Shown here piece after piece: positions 7,627 to 15,070 of a stretch of DNA of 35,525 bases. Source of the stretch: Proteobacteria bacterium SG_bin6 (GTDB taxonomy: Bacteria; Pseudomonadota; Alphaproteobacteria; Sphingomonadales; Sphingomonadaceae); contig LWDJ01000046.1 in NCBI GenBank assembly GCA_002083435.1, forward strand, positions 1 through 35,525, given 5' to 3'. The notes beneath the pieces are model-generated. The model searched no databases, was not told where the DNA came from, and saw only the letters and a program-made list of their open reading frames with translations. Positions within the stretch are counted from its first letter, which is position 1. The number at the start of each line of letters is the position of its first letter. Position numbers and translations under genes: made by a program.

Positions 7627-8022
7627 TTAGGCGACGGCGCGCCGGTTGAGATCGTGCCCCAAAGCGAGGATCGCGACGCCGATCAACGTCCACAATGTCT
7701 CGCCGCTTCCGTCATGCGGCAGGCTGATCGCCCCGGCCATGATGCCGAGCCCAAGCCCGCCCATCGCCGCCGGTTGAATGAACCGATGGCGCAGCCCGCC
7801 GAGCACCAGTGCCACCGCGCCCAGCACGATGGCGATCGCCAGCCCGACCTCATGAATCAGAGGATTGAGCAACAACCCGCCCACCGACGCCGCGAGGGCG
7901 ACCAGCACCGCGGTCGTCAGGCAATGAATCGCGCACAGACCAGACAATGCCATCGCCGCCCAATCGGCATGGGCGAGGCGAAGCTCAGGCACGCGCCAAA
8001 TCGGTTGCCAGGTCCGTTCCAT
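7627..8022 (-). CDS. MerC-domain small membrane protein
   Basis: This is a 131-residue protein with four hydrophobic segments. The first carries a C-x3-C motif, CAIHC (Cys30, Cys34), matching the MerC superfamily. MerC itself takes up mercuric ion. Here the gene lies ahead of a Zur-like regulator, with no merA or merR nearby. A role in Zn or other soft-metal transport or sensing is therefore more likely than mercury resistance (inference). It is the first gene of the minus-strand unit merC-like, zur-like, tlyA, and diverges from ctaA across 130 bp. Confidence 0.8.
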   Translation of the reverse strand: MERTWQPIWRVPELRLAHADWAAMALSGLCAIHCLTTAVLVALAASVGGLLLNPLIHEVGLAIAIVLGAVALVLGGLRHRFIQPAAMGGLGLGIMAGAISLPHDGSGETLWTLIGVAILALGHDLNRRAVA

Positions 8023-8051
8023 GGTCAGCTATATGCGCCGGTCCAAGCCAA

Positions 8052-8064
8052 GTTACAACATAAC
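8052..8064. promoter_or_regulatory. Candidate Zur operator upstream of the merC-like gene
   Basis: GTTACAACATAAC is a palindrome of GTTA-N5-TAAC, 30 bp ahead of the merC-like start. Fur-family operators are AT-rich palindromes of this sort, and the stretch is strikingly AT-rich against the surroundings. It lies between a zinc-regulator unit and ctaA, so it could act on either. The assignment is inference. Confidence 0.45.
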
Positions 8065-8152
8065 ATCGGGGTTAAATTTCGCTTGCCCGCATTTTTGCCC
8101 TGTGCGCGGTGGACGACGTGACGAACGCGATGCGCGCTAGTAAAGGCCAAGC

Positions 8153-9196
8153 ATGCTTATGGATTCTCCAGCCCGGATCCGCACCCGGCCGGGCGCGTTG
8201 ATGTGGTGGCTTTACAGCGTGGCCGCGCTGATCGTGCTGATGGTCGCGGTCGGCGGCATCACCCGGCTCACCGAATCAGGCCTGTCGATCACCGAGTGGA
8301 AGCCGGTGACCGGCACCCTGCCGCCGCTCACCGAACAGGCCTGGGCGACCGAGTTCGCCAAGTATCAGCGGATCCCCCAATTCCGCGCGCATAACGCGGA
8401 CATGACGCTGGCGGGCTTCAAGACCATCTATTTCTGGGAATATGTCCACCGCCTGCTGGGGCGCGTGATCGGCATGGCGTTCGCGCTGCCGCTGCTGTGG
8501 TTCGCGCTGCGCCGGCAAATCCCGGCCGGTTACGGCTGGCGCCTGGTCGCGCTGCTGGCGCTGGGCGGGCTGCAGGGGGTGTTCGGCTGGCTGATGGTAC
8601 GATCGGGCCTCTCCGCGCGCACCGAGGTCGCGCCGCTGTGGCTCGCGACCCATTTGCTCACGGCCCTGTTCACGCTCGGCGGCATCATCTGGACCGCGCT
8701 TGATCTGCGCGCCTTGAAGCGAACGCCGTTCGCGCGGCCAGCACGGCTGACGCTGCTCGGCGCGGGCGCGCTGGTGCTGCTCGGCGTGCAGCTATTCTAT
8801 GGCGCGCTGATGGCGGGTTTGCGCGCGGGCCATGCCGCCGCCGACTGGCCGCTGATGAACGGCCGCTTCTTCCCGAGCGAGGTGTTGGGCACGAAACCGC
8901 TTGCCGCCCTGCTCGTCGACGATCCCTTCCTTGTCCATTTCATCCATCGGTGGTGGGCGTGGGTCGCGGTGGCGGGGCTGATCCTGCTCGCGCGCGGCGC
9001 GCGGCGCGCGGGTAGCCGCGCCGCCTCGGTCGCGGTGCACAGCGCATTCGGGGTGCAAATCCTGCTCGGCATCGCGACGGTGATGACCGGGGTGAGCCTG
9101 TGGCTCGCGGCGCTGCACCAATTGGTCGGCGCGTTGCTGGTGGTGATGACGGTTTGGGCGGCCCATGTTCATGGCATACGCACCCGCGCCAGCTGA
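8153..9196 (+). CDS. ctaA: Heme A synthase CtaA/Cox15
   Basis: The 347-residue membrane protein converts heme O to heme A for aa3-type oxidases by oxidising the C8 methyl. It has about eight transmembrane helices. Conserved segments include VGGITRLTESGLSITEWKP, FWEYVHRLLGRVIG, LATHLLTALFTLGG, FIHRWWAWVAV and LAALHQLVGALLV. The histidines in these four segments correspond to the family's heme ligands. The start is ATG 8153, behind AAAGG. A second ATG two codons later is possible. Its presence supports aerobic respiration. The next gene starts 32 nt inside its 3' end. Confidence 0.95.
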   Translation: MLMDSPARIRTRPGALMWWLYSVAALIVLMVAVGGITRLTESGLSITEWKPVTGTLPPLTEQAWATEFAKYQRIPQFRAHNADMTLAGFKTIYFWEYVHRLLGRVIGMAFALPLLWFALRRQIPAGYGWRLVALLALGGLQGVFGWLMVRSGLSARTEVAPLWLATHLLTALFTLGGIIWTALDLRALKRTPFARPARLTLLGAGALVLLGVQLFYGALMAGLRAGHAAADWPLMNGRFFPSEVLGTKPLAALLVDDPFLVHFIHRWWAWVAVAGLILLARGARRAGSRAASVAVHSAFGVQILLGIATVMTGVSLWLAALHQLVGALLVVMTVWAAHVHGIRTRAS

Positions 9197-9971
9197 ACGG
9201 GCGTTGCTCGCGCTCGCCGCGCCGCTGCTCGTCGCCGCGTTCGCGCCCGCCGAGGGCGTCACCTATCAGCTACGCCTGACCGAGCAGCGGATCACCGCGC
9301 GTGGCCAAACCGAGTTCGTCGCCGAGCGGCGGCTGCAATTCACCCGGGAGGGTGACGGTTATCGGGCCGTGGTGACGATCGGCCCCGCGCGCGCCGCTGG
9401 CGGCCCGCTCGCCGGACTCTTTCTGCGCGGCGCCCAGGGGCTCGTGGGGCGGACGCTGGTGATGCATTTGGATGCGAACGGCACGGTGACCGCGATCGAC
9501 GGTCTGGCCGATCACTGGCGCACTTATTGCGATGCCCTCGCCGCGCCAGGCGACGATGCGCCGTTGCCCGAAGCGGTGACCGCGATGATCGCCGGACTGC
9601 GTCAGGCGAGCGAGCCTCAGCAGCGCCGCACGTTGGGGACGCTCGTCACCAGCGTGATCGCCGGCGCGCGGGAAACCGCGCCGGACGGCGATCGCCCGGT
9701 CCGCCTGCCGGCGCGGGACGGCGCGGGTATGCTCGACGGCCACGAAAGGGTGACACGCGATCCGGGAGGGCTGACAATCCTCACCAGCGCCAGTGGCCCC
9801 CTCGCCCGCGGCGACGCGCAGGGCCGCGTCGCCTTGGAACGCGAGGAGCGTATCGAGCGCGGCCTCGTCGTCCGCGCCCGTGAAACGCGCCGCCTATGGT
9901 CGCAGGGTGGCGACGCCGAGCCGAGCCTGACGATCATCAGCGGCGGCGAGCTGAGTCTTGCGGTAAAATAA
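9165..9971 (+). CDS. Unknown exported protein overlapping ctaA
   Basis: I do not recognise this family. The 268-residue product has an N-terminal signal-like segment (RALLALAAPLLVAAFAPA), then a soluble region rich in short beta-type stretches (TYQLRLTEQRITARGQTEFV, RLQFTREGDGYRAVVTIGPA, LIISGGEL-like end). It has two charged helices and no cysteine cluster. Codon choice is GC3-rich like the neighbours, so it is very likely real. ATG 9165 lies within ctaA, 32 nt before its stop, in another frame. The genes are probably co-transcribed. A periplasmic partner of cytochrome oxidase assembly is possible but is only positional inference. Confidence 0.7.
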   Translation: MFMAYAPAPAERALLALAAPLLVAAFAPAEGVTYQLRLTEQRITARGQTEFVAERRLQFTREGDGYRAVVTIGPARAAGGPLAGLFLRGAQGLVGRTLVMHLDANGTVTAIDGLADHWRTYCDALAAPGDDAPLPEAVTAMIAGLRQASEPQQRRTLGTLVTSVIAGARETAPDGDRPVRLPARDGAGMLDGHERVTRDPGGLTILTSASGPLARGDAQGRVALEREERIERGLVVRARETRRLWSQGGDAEPSLTIISGGELSLAVK

Positions 9972-9997
9972 TACCCGTCAGCAAAGCCGCGCGTTAC

Positions 9998-10026
9998 TTG
10001 ACTTTCTGGACACGCCCCGTAGAGCA
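9998..10026 (+). promoter_or_regulatory. Candidate promoter of rplM-rpsI
   Basis: TTGACT at 9998-10003 is a good -35 hexamer. The matching -10 around 10020-10026 (TAGAGC/AGAGCA) is weak by the E. coli consensus but not unusual for alphaproteobacteria. It lies about 60 bp ahead of rplM in an otherwise empty 114-bp gap, where a ribosomal-protein promoter is expected. Confidence 0.4.
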
Positions 10027-10085
10027 GCCGGCATTCCGCCGCCCCTCATCCGGGCGGCGCTTCGTATTTTGAAAGGGTCTGCCCG

Positions 10086-10565
10086 ATGAAGGCGCTGATG
10101 AAGACCACCAAGGCGATCAAGCCCGCCGAGGTGGAAAAGAAGTGGCACATCGTCGACGCCGACGGCCTGGTGGTCGGTCGTGCGGCGACGATCATCGCCA
10201 ATGTCCTGCGTGGCAAGCACAAGCCGAGCTTCACCCCGCATGTCGATTGCGGCGATAACGTGATCGTGATCAACGCCGACAAGGTGCGCTTCACCGGCCG
10301 CAAGCTGGGCCAGAAGGTCTATTACAAGCACACCGGCTATGCCGGCGGCATCAAGGGCATCACCGCCGCCAAGGTGCTGGAAGGCCGTTTCCCCGAGCGC
10401 GTGCTGGAAAAGGCGATCGAACGCATGATCCCGCGCGGGCCGCTGGGCCGCCAGCAGATGCGCAACCTGCGCATCTATGCCGGCGCTACGCATCCGCACG
10501 AAGCGCAGAACCCCGAAGTCCTCGACATCGCGGGCATGAACCGCAAGAACAAGGTGGGCCAGTAA
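10086..10565 (+). CDS. rplM: 50S ribosomal protein L13
   Basis: The 159-residue L13 is an early-assembly protein of the large subunit that binds 23S rRNA. Family landmarks are KWHIVDADGLVVGRAATIIANVLRGK, DCGDNVIVINADKVRFTGRK, YYKHTGYAGG and AIERMIPRGPLGRQQMRNLRIYAG. The alphaproteobacterial N terminus MKALMKTTKAIKPAEVEKKW makes it about 15 residues longer than E. coli L13. The TAA stop overlaps the rpsI start by one base (TAATG), so the pair is coupled. Confidence 0.98.
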   Translation: MKALMKTTKAIKPAEVEKKWHIVDADGLVVGRAATIIANVLRGKHKPSFTPHVDCGDNVIVINADKVRFTGRKLGQKVYYKHTGYAGGIKGITAAKVLEGRFPERVLEKAIERMIPRGPLGRQQMRNLRIYAGATHPHEAQNPEVLDIAGMNRKNKVGQ

Positions 10566-11098
10566 TGTCCGACAATCGCCAGTCGCTTTCCGATCTCGCC
10601 GCGCTCGCGAGCGCGCCGCGCCCGGCCGCCGCGCCCGTCGCCGGTGAAACCGTGGCGGCCGCCCCGGTGCAGGCCGAACCCACGCCGCTGCGCCCGCAGC
10701 AGCTCGACAAATACGGTCGCGCTTACGCCACCGGCCGCCGCAAGGACGCGGTCGCACGCGTGTGGCTGAAGCCCGGCAGCGGCAAGATCGTGATCAATGG
10801 GCGCGATCAGGAAATCTATTTTGCGCGCCCGACGCTGCGCCTCGTCATCAACCAGCCGTTCGGCGTCGCCGAGCGCGAGGGCCAGTATGACGTGATCTGC
10901 ACCGTGAAGGGTGGCGGGCTTTCGGGCCAGGCGGGCGCCGTGAAGCACGGCATCGCCCAGGCGCTCACCCGGTTCGAGCCGGCGCTGCGTTCGCCGGTGA
11001 AGGCCGCCGGCTTCCTGACGCGCGACAGCCGTACCGTGGAGCGCAAGAAATACGGCCGCGCCAAGGCCCGCCGCAGCTTCCAGTTCTCGAAGCGCTAG
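10565..11098 (+). CDS. rpsI: 30S ribosomal protein S9
   Basis: The 177-residue S9 has the usual C-terminal domain YATGRRKDAVARVWLKPG, VKGGGLSGQAGAVKHGIAQAL, DSRTVERKKYGRAKARRSFQFSKR. The terminal SKR reaches the ribosomal P site. The N-terminal ~45 residues are an Ala/Pro-rich extension (ASAPRPAAAPVAGETVAAAP) absent from E. coli S9 but common in alphaproteobacteria. The operon with rplM ends in a strong intrinsic terminator 23 bp downstream. Confidence 0.98.
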   Translation: MSDNRQSLSDLAALASAPRPAAAPVAGETVAAAPVQAEPTPLRPQQLDKYGRAYATGRRKDAVARVWLKPGSGKIVINGRDQEIYFARPTLRLVINQPFGVAEREGQYDVICTVKGGGLSGQAGAVKHGIAQALTRFEPALRSPVKAAGFLTRDSRTVERKKYGRAKARRSFQFSKR

Positions 11099-11121
11099 AG
11101 GCTTCTTCCCCTTTGGCGATC

Positions 11122-11160
11122 AAGCGGCTCCGCCCCGGTGGCGGGGCCGCTTCTTTTTTT
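11122..11160 (+). terminator. Rho-independent terminator of rplM-rpsI
   Basis: The stem is AAGCGGCTCCGCC (11122-11134) against GGCGGGGCCGCTT (11140-11152), 13 pairs including one G-U, with a 5-nt loop. It is followed by C and seven Ts. This is the clearest intrinsic terminator in the window. Confidence 0.93.
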
Positions 11161-11233
11161 GCGCGCGCATGACCCAAGTCGGTCGAACCAAACGACAATT
11201 GGCACGTTGTCCGAGAAAACCGGGAAAGGTGCC

Positions 11234-11770
11234 ATGGCGAAACCATTGCTAGGAAGCGTACTGCTGTTGGGCCTTGCCGCCTGTTCGGGCACCCAATCGA
11301 GCAACGAGCAGACGGCGGACGCGTCCGACGTCAGCCAGGCCTCGCCTCCTGCCGCGACGCCAGCACCCACGGCGAGCGCCACTTCCACGGCGCCGACACC
11401 CGCCGCCGTGGACAAGCCCGCCCCCACCGATGTTGCGACGCTGAGCGGCGCGAAGTTCGCCGACTTCACCGGCGATCCCGCCAAGGGCAAGACCGCGTTC
11501 GTGGTGTGCAGCACCTGCCATGCGGTCCAGCCAGGTGCCAATCGGATCGGCCCGACGCTGCACCAGATCGTCGGCCGGCAAGCGGGCATCGTGCCCGGCT
11601 ATAACTATTCGGCCGCCAACAAGAATAGCGGCATCACCTGGACCCGGGAAAAGCTGTTCCAATATCTGGAAAAACCGCAACGGGTGGTACCCGGCACCAA
11701 GATGACCTATCCCGGTATGGCCAACCCACAACAGCGGGCCGATGTGATCGCTTATCTGGCGACGGTCTAG
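11234..11770 (+). CDS. Lipoprotein-type cytochrome c
   Basis: The 178-residue precursor has a lipoprotein signal (LLGSVLLLGLAACSG, lipobox LAAC). An Ala/Pro/Thr-rich linker of about 55 residues leads to a class I cytochrome c domain of about 105 residues. The heme-binding motif is CSTCH, followed by RIGPTLHQIVGRQAG. The distal methionine is in GTKMTYPGMANPQQRADVIAYL. The product is predicted to be membrane-anchored in the periplasm and to carry electrons, possibly from the bc1 complex to an oxidase. A link to the photosynthetic reaction centre cannot be read from position alone. The start is ATG 11234 behind GGGAAAGG. A longer frame begins inside the rpsI terminator and is rejected. Confidence 0.9.
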   Translation: MAKPLLGSVLLLGLAACSGTQSSNEQTADASDVSQASPPAATPAPTASATSTAPTPAAVDKPAPTDVATLSGAKFADFTGDPAKGKTAFVVCSTCHAVQPGANRIGPTLHQIVGRQAGIVPGYNYSAANKNSGITWTREKLFQYLEKPQRVVPGTKMTYPGMANPQQRADVIAYLATV

Positions 11771-11818
11771 GCGCTCATCCCGGCTCGCGGCGGAAAGATG
11801 CGGGGTGAAACCTGAGCA

Positions 11819-12547
11819 TCACCCCATCGCCCGCACGCGCACGTCCAGCCGGTCGCCCGCGATCACCAGTTCGTTGAAGGAGGGCCGCGTCGCGCGTACC
11901 CGTTCGGAAAGCGTGCCGGCGCCGATCAGCCGTACGGTGCCCGCCGCCACCTCGTGCGCCACGTCGTAGGGGTCATGGACATGCCCCGTGAGCACCGCCC
12001 GCGCGCCGGCGGCGGCGAGTTCGACCAAGGCTCCTGCCCCGCCCCGCGTCCGCGCGGTGCTGTGCGTTCCCGCCTCGACCAGCGGATGGTGGCAGGCGAC
12101 CAGCATGAACGCATCCTCGGGCACCGCCTCGGCAAGCGCCAGCGCCGCCGCCAGCTGCGCGCGGCTGACATGGCCCTTCGACCAGTTGATCCGCCACTGG
12201 AAGCGCGCTGTCGTCCGCAACGGAACGACCGCGACGCCTTTTACCGCGAGCGGCCGCTCAACCAGCCGTTCGAGCCGGGAATAGCGCGCATAAGGCTGGG
12301 CGAAGCGCGCCCATGGGTTGAAATAGGGCAGATCATGATTGCCGGGCTCGACCGTCACCGGCACGCCAAGCCCTTCGAGCCAGCGCGCCGCCGCTTCGAA
12401 CTCATGGCGGCGGGCGCGCATCGTAAGATCGCCGGTCATGATGACGGCATCGGGCCGTTCGGCGCGGACGGTCTCGCCGAACCACGCGACGGCGGCCTTG
12501 TCCTCGGCACCGAAATGCACATCGCTCACATGGAACAGCCGCGCCAT
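11819..12547 (-). CDS. Metallophosphoesterase (calcineurin-like)
   Basis: The 242-residue enzyme has the full binuclear-metal motif set: SDVHFG, IMTGDLT, VEPGNHDLPYF, VACHHPLV and LTGHVHDPYD. The order and spacing resemble CpdA-type 3',5'-cyclic-nucleotide phosphodiesterases and related phosphohydrolases, but the substrate cannot be read from sequence. The start is ATG 12547, whose A overlaps the TGA stop of the upstream lipid-kinase gene (TGATG). The two are coupled, so a lipid or phospholipid head-group substrate is a fair guess. A short hairpin (GGGGTGA 11802-11808 / TCACCCC 11819-11825) lies across its stop. Confidence 0.88.
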   Translation of the reverse strand: MARLFHVSDVHFGAEDKAAVAWFGETVRAERPDAVIMTGDLTMRARRHEFEAAARWLEGLGVPVTVEPGNHDLPYFNPWARFAQPYARYSRLERLVERPLAVKGVAVVPLRTTARFQWRINWSKGHVSRAQLAAALALAEAVPEDAFMLVACHHPLVEAGTHSTARTRGGAGALVELAAAGARAVLTGHVHDPYDVAHEVAAGTVRLIGAGTLSERVRATRPSFNELVIAGDRLDVRVRAMG

Positions 12548-13368
12548 CAGGCGGTCTTCAGGAACTGCGGCCGGGTCTCCCCCGCGCGGATCACGAGATC
12601 GGGCTCGATCATCACCGGCTCGCCATCGAACAGCGCCAGCACGGGCCGGCGTTCGGCGGTGCGCAGTTCGGGCGCCTTGATTTCGGTGACGGCGGCGGCG
12701 TTCACCCAATCGCCGGTCAGAAATTCCCAGCCCAGCGCGAGGATCGATCCCCAGTCGCGCGCATCGATCGCGGCGATCCGCAGGCGGCCACCGACCGCCT
12801 GCACGAATACCGCCTGCACCCGGCGCGGCAGGCCCGCTAGCCCGCGCAACCGCAGCCCCTGGCCAAAGGTCCGTCCCCAGGCCCCCCGCGCGGCGCGCAG
12901 CATCTGGCGCAGCTTGCCGGCGCGCGCCGCCTCCCGGGCGCGGACCCAGCTCGCGGCAGGCCCCAGGATGAGCCCGACAAACGCGCGGTGCGGGCCCGCC
13001 TCGACATAAGGCAGCGCGATGCGCTCGGCGCCCTGGTGCGCCGCATGAATGATGTCAGCGGGTTCGGCCTCGCCATGGAGCAGCTTAGCGAGCAGGTTCA
13101 TCGTACCCCCGGGCAAGATCAGCAGATCGCCCTGCCAGTCCGCGAGCGCGCTGGCCGCCGCGTTGATCGTGCCGTCGCCCGCGAACAGCACCACCGTGTC
13201 AATCCCCGCGGAATCGAGCGTGCCCGGCTGCGGCAAATCCTCGTCCGGAAAGCGCGTTCGTCCGCCGAGCTGCAGCCCGCGCTCGCCGAACAGCGCCTCG
13301 AGCGCCTCGCATTTCTCGTCGCTCGCCGAGCCCGAACCCGGATTGGTGATGAACCACAATCGCTGCAT
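12547..13368 (-). CDS. Diacylglycerol kinase catalytic-domain (YegS/BmrU-like) protein
   Basis: This is a 273-residue lipid kinase of the DAGK_cat superfamily. The N terminus WFITNPGSGSASDEKC, the nucleotide-binding VVLFAGDGTINAAASAL (GDG motif) and LILPGGTMNLLAKLLHG are diagnostic. The C-terminal beta domain ends LFDGEPVMIEPDLVI. It is expected to phosphorylate diacylglycerol or another lipid at the membrane. Its stop overlaps the start of the phosphoesterase by one base. It faces away from the photosynthesis cluster and shares no obvious regulation with it. Confidence 0.9.
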   Translation of the reverse strand: MQRLWFITNPGSGSASDEKCEALEALFGERGLQLGGRTRFPDEDLPQPGTLDSAGIDTVVLFAGDGTINAAASALADWQGDLLILPGGTMNLLAKLLHGEAEPADIIHAAHQGAERIALPYVEAGPHRAFVGLILGPAASWVRAREAARAGKLRQMLRAARGAWGRTFGQGLRLRGLAGLPRRVQAVFVQAVGGRLRIAAIDARDWGSILALGWEFLTGDWVNAAAVTEIKAPELRTAERRPVLALFDGEPVMIEPDLVIRAGETRPQFLKTA

Positions 13369-13416
13369 GGCCGGCTAAACGCGGCGCCGGCCAGATAGTG
13401 CCATGGCTCGCTGCGC

Positions 13417-13869
13417 TTACAGCCCTGGATTGAGCTGAACCACGTCCCAGGTGAACCAGGCGGCGAAGCTCACCCAGCCGACATAGGGGAAGAGCAGGAC
13501 CGCGCTTCCCCGCGAGAAGCGCGCCGCCTGCACCACCAGCGCCAGCGCCGAGGGCAGCAGGAACAGACATTCAAACAGCGCCCAGCGCGGCAGGTGGAAG
13601 TGAAAGAACAAATAGCTCCAACCGATGTTGAGGAAGCCAGTGAGCGCGAGCGCGGCGATCAGCAGATCGCCCTCGCGCGGCGGGCTCGCACGCCAGGCGC
13701 TGGCGCCAGCGATCGCCGAGAGGCCGTAGATCGCGGTCCACCCCAGCGCGAACAGGCGTCCGTCGGGCGCATAGTCCGGCAGGTTGAGCGCATAATACCA
13801 CGGCCCGGTGACGCTTATCGTCGCCCCGATCGCGACCACCAGGCCAACGACCAGCGCGCCGACGGTCAT
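13417..13869 (-). CDS. tspO: TspO/MBR protein of the photosynthesis cluster
   Basis: This 150-residue five-helix TspO has WYYALNLPDYAPDGRLFALGW, FLNIGWSYLFFHFHLPRWAL and FPYVGWVSFAAWFTWDVVQLNP. TspO proteins bind porphyrins and heme, and the Rhodobacter protein represses photosynthesis genes in oxygen. Here it ends the minus-strand arm, 31 bp after bchP, so co-expression with bacteriochlorophyll genes is expected. The start is uncertain: ATG 13869 is chosen, although no good Shine-Dalgarno site is seen. TTG 13917 would overlap bchP. It is clearly diverged from the other TspO (5770-6324), so not a recent duplicate. Confidence 0.88.
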   Translation of the reverse strand: MTVGALVVGLVVAIGATISVTGPWYYALNLPDYAPDGRLFALGWTAIYGLSAIAGASAWRASPPREGDLLIAALALTGFLNIGWSYLFFHFHLPRWALFECLFLLPSALALVVQAARFSRGSAVLLFPYVGWVSFAAWFTWDVVQLNPGL

Positions 13870-13900
13870 CGGAAACAACCGGGCGCGGCGGGGCGGTCGC

Positions 13901-15070
13901 TCAGCGTGCGACGCCAAGGAGGTGCCCCATGTCTTTGACGAAGATGCGGAAGTGCGCGAGGGGTTCGGCACGGACCAGCTCCTTGTTCATATAGGCTTGC
14001 CAGGTAAGCTTCTGAACGTCCTTGTCTTCGCAGATCTTCACGAAGCGCTCGCGGCGCTTGTCGCTGCGGTACCAGAAATGCTGCATCATCCGCAGAATGA
14101 AGAAGACGCGGCCATGCGCCTTCATGAACGCGCGGCGCGCCTGGGCGAGCGCCTTGGGGTTGCCGCTTGCAAGGAACGCGTCCACCGCTTGCGCGGCGCA
14201 GCGGCCGCACGCCATCGCGTAATAGATGCCCTCGCCCGATGCCGGCGCGACGACGCCCGCAGCATCTCCCGCGACGAGCACGTCGCGGCCATTGTCCCAG
14301 CGCTTCAAGGGCTTGAGCGGGATCGGCGCGCCCTCGCGGCGTACCGTCGCGCAATTGTCCAGCCCGGATTGCGCCCGCAGCCGCGCCGTCGCGTCGCGCA
14401 GCGCGAAGCCCTTATGCGCGCTGCCAACCCCGATGCTCGTCTGCGGCCCGTGCGGGAACACCCAGCCGTAGAAATCGGGCGAGATATGGCCCTGATAAAC
14501 GACGTCGCAGCGCGCCGGATCGAAGGCGGCGCTGGCGGGCGGTGATTCGACGACCTCGTGATAGGCGAAGACGCATTTGCTGCGCGCGCCGGGCAACGCC
14601 GTGCGCGCCACGGCCGAGTTGGCGCCGTCCGCGCCGATCACCGCGCGCGCTCGGACACGCTCCTGCGCGCCGCCGCGGGCATCGCGATAGACGACGATCG
14701 CGGTGCCATCCGCGTCGCGCTCGATGCCCTCGAACGCGCCGGTACGCCGCTCGGCGCCCGCGAGCGCGGCGCGACCGCGCAGCCACTCGTCGAACGGCCC
14801 GCGATCGACCATGCCGACGAAACCATCGCCCACCGGCATCTCGACCGCCTTGTGCGAGGGCGCGATCATCCGCGCGGCGGTCGCGCGGGCGACGAGCAGA
14901 TGATCGGGAATGTCGAAGTCGCGGATCAATCGTGGCGGGATCGCGCCGCCGCATGGCTTGATCCGGCCAGCGCGATCGAGCAGCAACACCCGCCGCCCGG
15001 CCCGCGCCAGATCGGTCGCGGCGGTCGCACCACTCGGGCCGCCGCCCACCACCACGACGTCATAAATCAT
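13901..15070 (-). CDS. bchP: Geranylgeranyl reductase BchP
   Basis: This is a 389-residue flavoprotein that reduces the geranylgeranyl tail of bacteriochlorophyll a to phytyl in three steps. The FAD-binding dinucleotide fold VVVVGGGPSGATAATDLARAG is at the N terminus, followed by LLLDRAGRIKPCGGAIPPRL. The second FAD motif is DVLVAGDAAGVVAPASGEGI, and RMMQHFWYRSDKRRERFV and the C-terminal KDVQKLTWQAYMNKELVRA are BchP-type. The start ATG 15070 overlaps the stop of the PucC-like gene by 4 nt (ATGA). The ORF stays open up to 15397, but that part only shadows the transporter gene. Confidence 0.96.
   Translation of the reverse strand: MIYDVVVVGGGPSGATAATDLARAGRRVLLLDRAGRIKPCGGAIPPRLIRDFDIPDHLLVARATAARMIAPSHKAVEMPVGDGFVGMVDRGPFDEWLRGRAALAGAERRTGAFEGIERDADGTAIVVYRDARGGAQERVRARAVIGADGANSAVARTALPGARSKCVFAYHEVVESPPASAAFDPARCDVVYQGHISPDFYGWVFPHGPQTSIGVGSAHKGFALRDATARLRAQSGLDNCATVRREGAPIPLKPLKRWDNGRDVLVAGDAAGVVAPASGEGIYYAMACGRCAAQAVDAFLASGNPKALAQARRAFMKAHGRVFFILRMMQHFWYRSDKRRERFVKICEDKDVQKLTWQAYMNKELVRAEPLAHFRIFVKDMGHLLGVAR

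Noticed and set aside
11802..11825. GGGGTGA/TCACCCC hairpin as a two-way terminator between cytochrome c and phosphoesterase genes
   Set aside because: Only 7 bp with a 10-nt loop, no T-run, and it includes the stop codon. Too weak to list as a terminator.
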